Assembly: GCA_024235875.1 (NCBI GenBank)
Contig: JACKLP010000003.1
Location: forward strand, 62,001-126,000
DNA length: 64,000 bases
Reading direction: 5' to 3'
Source of the DNA: Burkholderiaceae bacterium
GTDB lineage: Bacteria; Pseudomonadota; Gammaproteobacteria; Burkholderiales; Burkholderiaceae_E
Shown here piece by piece: positions 35,201-42,652 of this stretch; position 1 is the stretch's first letter, and every line of letters begins with the position of its first letter. The position numbers and the translations under genes were made by a program. Under the pieces are notes generated by a model. The model was not told the origin of the DNA and ran no database searches. It saw only the letters and a list, made by a program, of their open reading frames with translations.

Positions 35201-36018
35201 AGCGTATTGCCGATGAAATCGCCGTGGTCGGCGCCGGCATAGGGCGGACGCACGACGCGACCGTGCAGCATGCCGGGCAGGCGCAGGTCGTGTACGAAGA
35301 CGCCCTCGCCGAACGCCTTGGCCGGGATGTCGACGCGCGGCTCGGATCGGCCGACGACGCCGTAGTCGGCCGGCGACTTCACTGGCGCATCGGGGTCGAG
35401 CAGCAGCTCGATGTGCTGGTCGGCGAGCAGTTCGGCATAGCTGACGGCGGCCGCCGGCAGGGGCGGGTCACGCGTGGCCGCTCCGCTGGACGGGTCGCTG
35501 CCGGCCGCGCGAGCGCGCACGACACCGTCGGCCACGATCAGCGCGGCGGCCGGCACGCCCAGCCGCTCGGCCGCCCGGCCCACGAGGAAGGCCCGCGCCT
35601 GGGCGGCGGCCAGCCGCAGCGGCCCCGCGTGGATCTGGATCGACTGGCTCGCGATGGTCGGACCCTGGTTGGGCGCGCGGCCCGTATCGCCGAGCACCAT
35701 GCTCACGCGCGTGGCCGGCAGCTCGAGCTCTTCCGCCACGATCTGCGCGAGCGCGGTGCGGATGCCGGTGCCCAGGTCCACATGGCCGTGCAGCGCGATC
35801 GCATGGCCGTCGTCCCAGACCGAGAGCAGGATCTCGATGCCGTCGGCCGGGTCGGGCGGCACCGTGGGCGGCTGGCCCGGCGACGGCGGTACCGGGCTGG
35901 GCGGCTCGCGCGTGACGAGCAGAACGCCCTGCGCCTGGTGGAAGTCGCGCCGGGTGCGCAGGCGCGCGACACGCTCGGCGTGGCGGCTGGGGTCGATACG
36001 GGGTTCGGAGGCGCTCAT
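32218..36018 (-). CDS. nicB: NicB-like molybdopterin hydroxylase large subunit fused to triheme cytochrome c
   Basis: A 1266-residue catalytic subunit. Residues about 25-790 form the aldehyde oxidase/xanthine dehydrogenase-type molybdenum domain, with the active-site glutamate at about E743 (GVGESASVPG). A single membrane helix lies at about 824-846, followed by three c-type haem sites: CATCH (about 880), CGACH (about 1031) and CAACH (about 1164). This is the architecture of NicB, the nicotinate dehydrogenase subunit of Pseudomonas putida, which passes electrons through the cytochrome to the respiratory chain. An isoquinoline or other N-heterocycle hydroxylase is the alternative; reductase and enamidase genes nearby favour nicotinate. 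Its ATG overlaps the stop of nicA (ATGA). Confidence 0.88.
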   Translation of the reverse strand: MSASEPRIDPSRHAERVARLRTRRDFHQAQGVLLVTREPPSPVPPSPGQPPTVPPDPADGIEILLSVWDDGHAIALHGHVDLGTGIRTALAQIVAEELELPATRVSMVLGDTGRAPNQGPTIASQSIQIHAGPLRLAAAQARAFLVGRAAERLGVPAAALIVADGVVRARAAGSDPSSGAATRDPPLPAAAVSYAELLADQHIELLLDPDAPVKSPADYGVVGRSEPRVDIPAKAFGEGVFVHDLRLPGMLHGRVVRPPYAGADHGDFIGNTLESVDKDSIAHIPGVRAVVVVRDFIGVVAEREEQAERAAAELRVRWKPWPGLADVADAGQAIRANPATPRRVVDEGDVDAALADAAQWMQRSYTWPYQMHASIGPSCAVAHWHDESGPVVLTVHAGTQNPHVLRRDLAMLMGVPDVAVDVVRLEAAGCYGRNGADDVAADAALLARAVGAPVRVQLTRAQENLWEPKGAAQLMDVRGGLTSTNAIAGYDFTTSYPSNGAPTLALLLTRTIEPVAQAFEMGDRTARPPYEIADLRVTVNDMAPILRASWLRGVSALPNSFAHESFVDELASAAREDPVAFRLRHLKDRRANELLRATAERAGWRARTEPQQGGASGDWRHGQGVAYARYVHSKWPGFGAAWSAWVADVDVNQTTGEVHVSRVVVGHDAGMIVNPAGVDHQVHGNVLQTTSRALKEQLRTDPATNVAAAREWGSYPILSFREVPVIEVMHMPRQDMPPMGVGESASVPGTAAIANAIFDATGVRFRQPPFTPEKVRAALNPLPAAGLATTAALGGGGGDVRAGNDGASGDPAQRAPRNPHWPQPKKWWLRAGALAAGVVGIGTAMLGLRPAIAPIARADTGIYTAATIERGRLLAAAGNCATCHTEAGGLRYAGGRAFHTPFGTVYATNLTPDVDTGIGAWSFSAFQRAMREGVSRDGRHLYPVFPYTAFTRMSDDDLTALYAFLMSQPAVRAATAPARMAFPFGARPLLGLWNAMFHAPGAMPDAGAAPGATAPARSARWQRGAYLVEAVGHCGACHTPRSVLGAERSGSAHLSGAVVDGWEAPAITSATRAPVPWTEAELFAYLRGGHSAHHGAAAGPMAAVVRELSALPDGELRAMATYLASFNPDTTEVAAARLARDTVATAAARAPVLLGAGQRLFDSACAACHHDGDGPRVLGVNVPLALNTNVHADSPDNLIRVILEGVQETPSRDVGFMAGFADALDDAQVVELVEYLRARFAPGRAAWGDLANRVRAVRTLLARSMP

Positions 36019-36551
36019 GCGATTGGCGGCGTGCCGGTCGCGCCCGCCGCCGGCGACGTCGTCGCGGTGCCCGCCCGAATCAGCACCGCGGCCCGACGCA
36101 CCGCCGCGATGATCTCCAGATGGGTTCCGCACCGGCACAGGTTGCCCGCCAGCGCGCTTCGGATCTGTGCATCGCTCGGGTCCGGGTTCCGGGCCAGCAG
36201 GGCAACGGTACTCATGATCATGCCGTTGAGGCAGTAGCCACACTGCGCGGCCTGCGCGTCGATGAAGGCCTGCTGCACCGGGTGCGGCGCGGCCGCGTTG
36301 CCAAGCCCCTCGAGCGTGGTGATGCTGCGACCGTCGACGCCACCGAGCGGGATCACGCAGGCGCGTGCGGGAATGCCGTCGACCAGCACCGTGCAGGCGC
36401 CGCACTCGCCGAGCCCGCAACCGTACTTGGGGCCGTTGCGCGACAGGTCGTTGCGCAGCACGGCGAGCAAGGGCGTGTCGGCCGGCAATGAAAAACGGTG
36501 CACCGCCCCATCGACGGTGAGCGTGATCGCGGCGGCCGACCGATCTCCCAT
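36015..36551 (-). CDS. nicA: NicA-like [2Fe-2S] subunit of the molybdenum hydroxylase
   Basis: Small iron-sulphur subunit of the nicotinate dehydrogenase-type enzyme. The plant-type ferredoxin cluster is YGCGLGECGACTV with a fourth Cys downstream (ARACV). The second, helical cluster is CGYCLNGMI and CRCGTH. The ATG at 36551 (178 aa) matches the compact family N-terminus ('ITLTVDGAVHRFSLPADTPLLAVLRNDL'). A GTG at 36584 that overlaps livF by 8 bp would add 11 residues. The Pro/Ala tail is slightly longer than usual. Coupled to nicB by ATGA and downstream of the ABC transporter genes. Confidence 0.9.
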   Translation of the reverse strand: MGDRSAAAITLTVDGAVHRFSLPADTPLLAVLRNDLSRNGPKYGCGLGECGACTVLVDGIPARACVIPLGGVDGRSITTLEGLGNAAAPHPVQQAFIDAQAAQCGYCLNGMIMSTVALLARNPDPSDAQIRSALAGNLCRCGTHLEIIAAVRRAAVLIRAGTATTSPAAGATGTPPIA

Positions 36552-36576
36552 GTTCGCACCGTTCCCCGCGGCCGCC

Positions 36577-37308
36577 TCAGACACTCAGGTAGGCACGCCG
36601 CACGTCGTCGTTGGCGGCGAGCTCGTGCATGGTGCCGGCGAACTGGATCTGGCCCTTCTCGAGCACATAGGCCCGATCGGACACCAGCTCGGCAAAATGG
36701 ATGTTCTGCTCCGAGAGCAGGATGCTCACGCCCGCGGACTTCAGTTCCTGGATCATGTGCACCATCTGCTCCACGATCAGCGGCGCCACGCCCTCGGACG
36801 GTTCGTCGAGCATGACGAGAAAGGGGTTGCCCATCAGCGTGCGCGCCACCGTGAGCATCTGCTGCTCGCCGCCGCTCATGCGCCCGCCGGGCCGATCGGG
36901 CATCTCGCCCAGGTTCGGAAACAGGCCGAACAGCCGCTCGGGCGTCCACTCGGGCGCCGCCGTGCCATCGGACCAGCGGCGCAGCGGCTGGCGACCGACC
37001 GCGAGGTTCTCCATGACGGTGAGATCGCTGAAGATGCGCCGGTCCTCGGGCACGTAGCCCAGACCCATCGATGCGACCGCGTGCGGCGCCGCGCGCGAGA
37101 TGTCGCGGTCCATGAAGGCGATCCGGCCGCGACGACGATCGAGCAGGCCCATCACGGCCTTCAGCGTGGTGGACTTGCCGGCGCCGTTGCGCCCCATCAG
37201 CGCGACGACTTCGCCGCGGTCCACGTGCAGGTCGACGCCGAACAGGATCTGCGCGGCGCCGTACCAGGCGGCCAGGCCTTGCACCGCGAGCAGTTTCTGC
37301 CGGCTCAC
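36577..37308 (-). CDS. livF: Branched-chain-type ABC transporter ATP-binding protein LivF
   Basis: A 243-residue cytoplasmic ATPase of the hydrophobic amino-acid transporter family. Walker A GRNGAGKST, ABC signature MSGGEQQML, Walker B PFLVMLDEPSEGVAPLI, and the LivF-type 'GLGYVPEDRRIFSDLTVMENL' are all present. It overlaps livG by 4 bp. Next to nicAB and in one operon with the 6-hydroxynicotinate reductase gene, so it probably energises uptake of nicotinate or a related acid rather than leucine. Confidence 0.94.
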   Translation of the reverse strand: MSRQKLLAVQGLAAWYGAAQILFGVDLHVDRGEVVALMGRNGAGKSTTLKAVMGLLDRRRGRIAFMDRDISRAAPHAVASMGLGYVPEDRRIFSDLTVMENLAVGRQPLRRWSDGTAAPEWTPERLFGLFPNLGEMPDRPGGRMSGGEQQMLTVARTLMGNPFLVMLDEPSEGVAPLIVEQMVHMIQELKSAGVSILLSEQNIHFAELVSDRAYVLEKGQIQFAGTMHELAANDDVRRAYLSV

Positions 37309-38072
37309 GCGCCCACCTCTTTCTCGAAGGTCTTGCCGGTGCCGAAGTAGACCGCCTGCACTTTCGGGTGGTCGCGGATCTCTTCCGGCCTGCCCTCGGC
37401 GATCAGCGTGCCGCGCGCGAGCACGATGATGCGATCCGCGTACGCGAACACCACGTCCATGCTGTGCTCGGTGAACAGCACGCCGATGCCGCGCTCGGTG
37501 ACGAGCCGCTTGGTCAGCGCCATCAGCGCGTTGCGCTCCTTCGGTGCCATGCCGGCGGTTGGCTCGTCCATCAGCAGCAGCCTGGGTGCGTTCGCCATCG
37601 CGATCGCGAGCTCCACCCGCTTCACGTCGCCATAGGCGAGCACGCTGCAGGGACGATCGGCCTGCGCCCGCATGCCCACCTGCTCGAGCAGCTCGAGCGC
37701 ATCGTCGCGGCGATGGTCGGCGGCGCGGTGCCAGAACGAATAGAGCCGGTGGTCGTGCGAGAGCATGGCCATCTGCACGTTCTCGACCACGGTCAGCGAC
37801 GCGAAGGTCTGCGCGATCTGGAAGGTGCGTCCCACGCCCAGCCGCCAGATGCGCCGCGGCGCCATGCCGATCAGCTCGCGCCCGTCGAGGCGGATCGAGC
37901 CCTGGTCGGCCCGCAGCTGGCCATTGACCATGTTGAAGGTGGTGGACTTGCCGGCACCGTTCGGCCCGATCAGCGCCAGCAACTCGCCCGAGTGCAGCGC
38001 GAAGTCGATGCCGTCGACGGCACGGTTGCCGCCGAAGGACTTGCCGAGCCCGCGGACGATGAGCAGGCTCAT
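37305..38072 (-). CDS. livG: Branched-chain-type ABC transporter ATP-binding protein LivG
   Basis: A 255-residue partner ATPase. Walker A is GPNGAGKST; the signature region reads LAYGDVKRVELAIAMA (LAYGD instead of LSGGQ, normal for LivG); Walker B LLLMDEPTAGMAP. It also carries 'GVGRTFQIAQTFASLTVVENV', typical of LivG. The ATG at 38072 follows the ATGA overlap with the permease gene and is the only sensible start. Forms a heterodimer with LivF under the fused permease. Confidence 0.94.
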   Translation of the reverse strand: MSLLIVRGLGKSFGGNRAVDGIDFALHSGELLALIGPNGAGKSTTFNMVNGQLRADQGSIRLDGRELIGMAPRRIWRLGVGRTFQIAQTFASLTVVENVQMAMLSHDHRLYSFWHRAADHRRDDALELLEQVGMRAQADRPCSVLAYGDVKRVELAIAMANAPRLLLMDEPTAGMAPKERNALMALTKRLVTERGIGVLFTEHSMDVVFAYADRIIVLARGTLIAEGRPEEIRDHPKVQAVYFGTGKTFEKEVGA

Positions 38073-39985
38073 GCCCCGCCCTTCTTCGCGGCGCGCGACG
38101 CGCGCCAGTGCGACACGAAGTACTGCAGCGAGCCGACGATGCCGCGCGGAAACAGCAGCACCAGGATCAGGATGATCGCGCCCAGCATGGCGCGCCAGTA
38201 CTCGGTGTTGCGCGCCACCGTGTCGTGCAGCCAGGTGAAGCCGGCCGCGCCGACGATCGGGCCCGACAGCGTCTGCAGGCCCCCGAGCAGGACCATCACC
38301 AGGCCATCGACCGAGATGCCCACCGACAGCGAGTCCGGCGAGATGCTGCCCTTGGAAAATGCGAACAGCGCGCCGGCCAGCCCACCGAAGGCGCCGGCCA
38401 CGATGAAGGCCGTCCACTGGATGCGGCGCACATCGATGCCGATCGCGTCGGCCCGCAGCACCGAGTCGCGGGCGGCGCGCATCGCATAGCCGAACGGCGC
38501 GTAGAGAAAGCGGCGCAGCAGCCAGGCCGAGACCGCGACCAGCGCGAGCGTCAGGTAATAGTAGTGCGCCTTGTGCGACAACCACTGCGCCGGCCACACG
38601 CCGGTGAGTCCGTTGCTGCCGCCGGTGAAGTCGTCCCACTGGAACACGACGGCCCAGACGATCTGCGCGAACGCGAGCGTGAGCATGGCGAGGTACACGC
38701 CCGAGAGCCGCACGCTGAACCAGCCGACCACCAGCGCGCCGATCGCGGCGACGATCGGCGCGAGCGCGAGCGTGCCCTCCATCGGCACGCCGGCCTCGCG
38801 CACCAGCAGCGCGGCCGCATAGGCGCCCAGCCCGAAGTAGGCGGCATGGCCGAAAGAGTGCATGCCGGCCGGGCCCATGATGAAGTGCAGGCTGGTGGCG
38901 AACAGCGCGGCGGTGAGCAGGTCGATCGCGAGCACGGTCACGTAGGGCGAGCCCGCGGTGATCGTGGGCAGCAGCGCGAGGGCAACGACCAATACGGTGG
39001 CGAACACCGTCATCGACGTGCCGCCGCGCCGCAGCGGCGCCTCGGTCGCGCCCTGGTGTCGACTCGCCGCCTGCTCGCGCCCGAGCAGGCCCCACGGCCG
39101 CAGCACCAGCACCGTGGCCATCACCAGGAACTCCACCACCAGCGTGAGCTTGGAGAACGAAATCTCGATGCCGAAGAGCTCGACCACGCCGAGCCAGATG
39201 CAGATCGCCTTGAGCTCGGCGATCAGCAGCGCCGCCACGTAGGCACCGGGGATCGAGCCCATGCCGCCCACGACCACTACCACGAAGGCGGCGCCGATCG
39301 TGTGCAGGTCCATCTCGAGGCTGGCCGGCTCGCGCGGCAATTGCAGCGCACCACCCAGGCCGGCGAGCAGGGCGCCGAGCGCGAATACCGCGGTGAACAG
39401 CCAGGCCTGGTTCACGCCGAGCGCGCCCACCATGTCGCGATCCTGGGTGGCGGCGCGCACCAGCGTGCCCCAGTGGGTGCGATGCATCAGCAGCCAGAGC
39501 AGCCCCAGCACGAGCGGGCCGATCACGATCAGGAACAGGTCGTAGGCCGGGAACTGCCGGCCCAGGATCGGGACCGCGCCGGTGAGGCCGGGCGCGCGCG
39601 GGCCGAGCAGTTCGTCGGGACCCCACAACCACAGCGCCGCGTCCTTGATGACCAGCACCAGCGCGAAGGTGGCGAGCAACTGGAACAGCTCGGGCGCGTG
39701 ATAGATCCGGCGCAGCAGCACGAACTCCACGATCGCGCCCAGTGCGCCGACCGCGATCGCTGCCAGCGGCAGCGCGATCCAGTAGCCCGCCGGTCCCATC
39801 GGCCCGGCCAGCTTCTCGACCAGCGTGTACGCGATGTAGACGCCGACCATGTAGAACGAGCCGTGCGCGAAATTGACGATGCGCGTGACGCCGAAGATCA
39901 GCGACAGGCCGGCGGCCACCAGGAACAGCGTGGACGCACCGGCCAGCCCGTTCAGGAGCTGGACGACGAAGCCGGAAAAGTTCAT
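38069..39985 (-). CDS. Fused LivH-LivM permease of the ABC transporter
   Basis: A 638-residue membrane protein in which the two permeases, usually separate, are joined. Residues about 1-305 are LivH-like (starts 'LLNGLAGASTLFLVAAGLSL', contains 'GGMGSIPGAYVAALLI'). A hydrophilic linker of about 25 residues (REQAASRHQGATEAPLRRGG) follows. Residues about 330-625 are LivM-like ('MGPAGMHSFGHAAYFGLGAY', the EAA-like 'YAMRAARDSVLRADAIGID'). About 16 transmembrane helices are expected. Overlaps livG and lies 56 bp from livK with a hairpin between. Confidence 0.92.
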   Translation of the reverse strand: MNFSGFVVQLLNGLAGASTLFLVAAGLSLIFGVTRIVNFAHGSFYMVGVYIAYTLVEKLAGPMGPAGYWIALPLAAIAVGALGAIVEFVLLRRIYHAPELFQLLATFALVLVIKDAALWLWGPDELLGPRAPGLTGAVPILGRQFPAYDLFLIVIGPLVLGLLWLLMHRTHWGTLVRAATQDRDMVGALGVNQAWLFTAVFALGALLAGLGGALQLPREPASLEMDLHTIGAAFVVVVVGGMGSIPGAYVAALLIAELKAICIWLGVVELFGIEISFSKLTLVVEFLVMATVLVLRPWGLLGREQAASRHQGATEAPLRRGGTSMTVFATVLVVALALLPTITAGSPYVTVLAIDLLTAALFATSLHFIMGPAGMHSFGHAAYFGLGAYAAALLVREAGVPMEGTLALAPIVAAIGALVVGWFSVRLSGVYLAMLTLAFAQIVWAVVFQWDDFTGGSNGLTGVWPAQWLSHKAHYYYLTLALVAVSAWLLRRFLYAPFGYAMRAARDSVLRADAIGIDVRRIQWTAFIVAGAFGGLAGALFAFSKGSISPDSLSVGISVDGLVMVLLGGLQTLSGPIVGAAGFTWLHDTVARNTEYWRAMLGAIILILVLLFPRGIVGSLQYFVSHWRASRAAKKGGA

Positions 39986-40006
39986 TCAGGAATCGCGGCG
40001 CAGCGA

Positions 40007-40026
40007 CCGGGGCGCGGACGCCCCGG
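40007..40026 (-). terminator. Intercistronic hairpin between livK and the permease gene
   Basis: CCGGGGCG, loop CGGA, CGCCCCGG: a perfect 8-bp stem placed 15 bases after the livK stop. Such hairpins often protect or attenuate transcripts so that the binding protein is made in excess over the membrane parts. Confidence 0.5.
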
Positions 40027-40041
40027 CCCGGCGCATCGGCC

Positions 40042-41256
40042 TCAGTCGGCCGGACGCAGTTTCTTCACCTCGTCGGCCGACGGCAGGAAGCCGGCGCCAT
40101 CGACGTAGCGGTAGTCGACCATCACGCCCTTGCCGCCCGCGTTCTTGATGCGGCCCACGTAGGCGCCCATCGTGGACTGGTGATCTTCGGCGCGGTAGGT
40201 GATGTTGCCGAAGGGCGTGGACACCTGCAGACCCTTGAAGGCGGCGATCAGCTTCTCGGTATCGGTGCCACCCGCCTTGCGGATGCCGGCGGCGAGCGAC
40301 TGGATCGTGCTGTAGCCGACGATCGAGCCCAGGCGCGGCGGCTCCTTGTACTTCGCCTCGTAGGCCTTCAGGAAGGCGTCGTGCTCGGGGGTCTTGATGC
40401 CGTCCCATGGATAGCCGGTGACCAGCCAGCCGTCGGGTGCCTCGCCCTTGAGGGGATCGAGGTACTCGGGCTCGCCGGTGAGCAGGCTCACCACCTCGCG
40501 GCCCTTGAACAGGCCACGGGTGTTGCCCTCGCGGACGAACTTGGCGAGGTCGGCGCCGAACAGCACGTTGAAGATGCCGTCGGGCTTGGCGTCGGCCAGC
40601 GCCTGCACCACGCTGCCGGCGTCGATCTTGCCCAGCGGCGTGGCCTGCTCGGTCACGAATTCCACGCCGGGCTGGGCAGCCGCGAGCAGCTTCTTGAAGG
40701 TGGCGGCGGCCGACTGACCGTACTCGTAGTTCGGGTACACCAGCGCCCAGCGCTTCTTGGCCATCTTGGCGGTGTCGGGCACCAGCATCGCGACCTGCAT
40801 GTAGGTCGACGGGCGCAGGCGGAAGGTGTAGCGGTTGCCACCGGCCCAGACGATCTTGTCGGTCAGCGGCTCGGCCGCCAGGAAGAACACCTTCTTCTGC
40901 TTGGCGAAGTCGGTGACCGCCAGGCCGATGTGCGACAGGAAGGTGCCGGCCAGCACGTCGACGCCCTCGCGCGAGACGAGTTCCTCGGCGGCGCGCACCG
41001 CCTCGCCGGGCTTGGCGCTGTCATCGCGGGTGATCAGCTCGACCTTCTTGCCATTGAGGCCGCCGGCCGCATTGATCTGGTCCACGGCGAGCATCATGCC
41101 GTTCTTGTACGGCGCGGTGAACGCCGGGAAGGCCTTGTAGCTGTTGACCTCGCCGATCTTCACCACGTCGGCCGCGGCGGCCGGCAGGGCGAACCCTGTT
41201 GCGACGGCGCCGAGCAGCGCGCCATTGACCACCGTCCGAAACACTCGCTTCGTCAT
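40042..41256 (-). CDS. livK: Periplasmic substrate-binding protein of the Liv-type ABC transporter
   Basis: A 404-residue receptor (peripla_BP_6 family). The N-terminus 'TKRVFRTVVNGALLGAVATG' to 'PAAAAD' is a signal peptide. Fold landmarks are 'KIGEVNSYKAFPAFTAPYKNGMMLAVDQINAAGGLNGKKVELI' in pieces, 'FFLAAEPLTDKIVWAGGNRYTFRLRPS' and 'GWLVTGYPWDGIKTPEHDAFLKAYEAKYKEPPRLGS'. Related receptors bind branched amino acids, amides or aromatic acids. Position between the reductase genes and nicAB points to nicotinate or 6-hydroxynicotinate. First gene of the transporter block, 75 bp after the PF06684 gene. Confidence 0.92.
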   Translation of the reverse strand: MTKRVFRTVVNGALLGAVATGFALPAAAADVVKIGEVNSYKAFPAFTAPYKNGMMLAVDQINAAGGLNGKKVELITRDDSAKPGEAVRAAEELVSREGVDVLAGTFLSHIGLAVTDFAKQKKVFFLAAEPLTDKIVWAGGNRYTFRLRPSTYMQVAMLVPDTAKMAKKRWALVYPNYEYGQSAAATFKKLLAAAQPGVEFVTEQATPLGKIDAGSVVQALADAKPDGIFNVLFGADLAKFVREGNTRGLFKGREVVSLLTGEPEYLDPLKGEAPDGWLVTGYPWDGIKTPEHDAFLKAYEAKYKEPPRLGSIVGYSTIQSLAAGIRKAGGTDTEKLIAAFKGLQVSTPFGNITYRAEDHQSTMGAYVGRIKNAGGKGVMVDYRYVDGAGFLPSADEVKKLRPAD

Positions 41257-41305
41257 CGTTTCCTCCTCGTCGCCTGTGCGGCGAAATGCCTGTGGTACTC
41301 AGTGT

Positions 41306-41320
41306 GGCACGTTGCGTGCC
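41306..41320 (-). terminator. Small palindrome between PF06684 gene and livK
   Basis: GGCACG, TTG, CGTGCC: a 6-bp stem in the 75-bp gap before livK on the minus strand. It could be a weak attenuator or a regulator site; nothing decides between them. Confidence 0.3.
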
Positions 41321-41331
41321 GTATCGTTGAT

Positions 41332-41916
41332 TCAGCGCAGCCCGTCCTCGCCCTTGACCTCGGCGGTGGTCAGGCCGCCGACGCGCGGCAACGGCCGGCC
41401 GCTGTCGGTGACGCTCACCGCCACCACGATCTCGTTGGGCCGGGGCGCGTCGCCCACGCGTGCCTCGATCGCATCGAAATGGCTGCGCACATAGGCGGCG
41501 TCCTTGTGACCGAGCGGCACGTCGATCGCCGTGCCCATGCCGCCGCGCTTCTTGCTCGAGGGCACCAGTGCGGCACCCTTCTCGACAGCCTTGCGCAGCG
41601 GCGCACCAAGCTTGGGGTGCAGGATCGCCGCCGCATGCTCGAGCTCGCCGTTCTCGCCGACGATCGCGGCCTTGCCGTAGCCCTCGGCCTGCGCCGGCGT
41701 GATGCCGAGGGCCTCGACGCACTTCGTGCCGAGCAGCCCGCCCATTTCCTCGCCGATCGCGATCAGCGCATCGAGGTTCTCCTCGTAGCGGCCGGCGAAG
41801 GGGTTCTCGATCACCGCCATCGCCAGTGCCTTGCGGGTCGGTGGCGCAATCGTGCGGCCCATCTCGATGCGGGTTTCCTCGACCTGGACGATCAGTTTGC
41901 GGATCTTCGCGGACAT
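41332..41916 (-). CDS. PF06684 'amino acid synthesis' family protein A
   Basis: A 194-residue protein of the PF06684 family, named for old genetic evidence but without an established reaction. Conserved segments are 'KALAMAVIENPFAGRYEENLDALIAIGEEMGGLLG', 'EGYGKAAIVGENGELEHAAAILHPKLGAPLR', 'ALVPSSKKRGGMGTAIDVPLGHKDAAYVRSHFDAIEARV' and a closing 'RVGGLTTAEV'. The ATG at 41916 follows GAGGAAG. It is a paralogue of the next gene upstream (42011-42652), and both lie in the operon headed by the 6-hydroxynicotinate reductase gene. A role in the pathway, perhaps as a heteromeric pair, is inferred from position only. Confidence 0.85.
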   Translation of the reverse strand: MSAKIRKLIVQVEETRIEMGRTIAPPTRKALAMAVIENPFAGRYEENLDALIAIGEEMGGLLGTKCVEALGITPAQAEGYGKAAIVGENGELEHAAAILHPKLGAPLRKAVEKGAALVPSSKKRGGMGTAIDVPLGHKDAAYVRSHFDAIEARVGDAPRPNEIVVAVSVTDSGRPLPRVGGLTTAEVKGEDGLR

Positions 41917-42010
41917 CTGTGCTTCCTCTTGGTGCGTGACGCTGGGCGTCTGTCTCTTTACGGTCGATCGGGCCTGCGTCGCAGCGCGCGCCTGGCGGCC
42001 GGCGTCGGGA

Positions 42011-42652
42011 TCAGCGTTGCCCGTCCCATTTCGCGATGTCCGCGGCCGCGAGCCCGCCCACCCGCGCATGTACGCGCGCACCGGTGGACATGGCCAGAAT
42101 GTAGACCGCCTCGTCGGGCAAGGGCGAACCCGGCACGCGCGCCTCGATGGCGTCGAAGTGGCTGCGCACGTAGCAGGCGTTGATGTGCGTCATCGGGACG
42201 TCGAGCGTGGCACCGGGCCCGGCGACCTTCTTGGTGGACGGCACCAGCGCGAGCGCATTGCCCGGCTGGCCGCTCGTGTCCGTGGCCCGGCCGGCCGCAT
42301 ACGACGGTCGGTCGCCCTTCCAGCCCAGCAGCTCGCGCATCGCATATCCCCCAGGCACGTGCCACAGCGCCCCGTGCTCCTGCTCGCCGGCCTCGCCGAT
42401 GATCGCGCCCTTGCCGTAGCCCTCGATGCGCGCGACCGGCACGTCCATGGCCGCGCGCAAGCGCTCGGCCATGGACGTGCCGAGCGGATTGAGCGCATCC
42501 ATCATCGGCAGGATGTCCGGCTCATGACGTCCGGCGAACGGATTGGTCAACACGATCGCGACATAGCCGCGGCGCAGCGGCTGATCGGCCACCGGGCCGA
42601 ACTCGTGGTGGATGTCTTCGACGTGGGTGAAGACGCGTCGCACTTCGATCAT
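42011..42652 (-). CDS. PF06684 'amino acid synthesis' family protein B
   Basis: A 213-residue paralogue of protein A with the same landmarks in the same order: 'GYVAIVLTNPFAGRHEPDILPMMDAL', 'RIEGYGKGAIIGEAGEQEHGALWHVPGGYAMRELLG', 'ALVPSTKKVAGPGATLDVPMTHINACYVRSHFDAIEARV'. The loop between the second and third segments is about 20 residues longer than in A. The start overlaps the UPF0280 gene stop (ATGA). Shared KK and H/N residues near 'THINACYVRSHFD' are candidate active-site positions. Function unknown. Confidence 0.85.
   Translation of the reverse strand: MIEVRRVFTHVEDIHHEFGPVADQPLRRGYVAIVLTNPFAGRHEPDILPMMDALNPLGTSMAERLRAAMDVPVARIEGYGKGAIIGEAGEQEHGALWHVPGGYAMRELLGWKGDRPSYAAGRATDTSGQPGNALALVPSTKKVAGPGATLDVPMTHINACYVRSHFDAIEARVPGSPLPDEAVYILAMSTGARVHARVGGLAAADIAKWDGQR

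Noticed and set aside
33829..36237. An 802-residue plus-strand frame opposite nicB.
   Set aside because: It mirrors the molybdenum-domain gene in codon-shadow fashion; nicB has catalytic, haem and membrane features.
38108..40108. A 666-residue plus-strand frame opposite the permease.
   Set aside because: Extremely rich in Arg, Gln, His and Gly; the minus strand encodes a clear LivHM permease.
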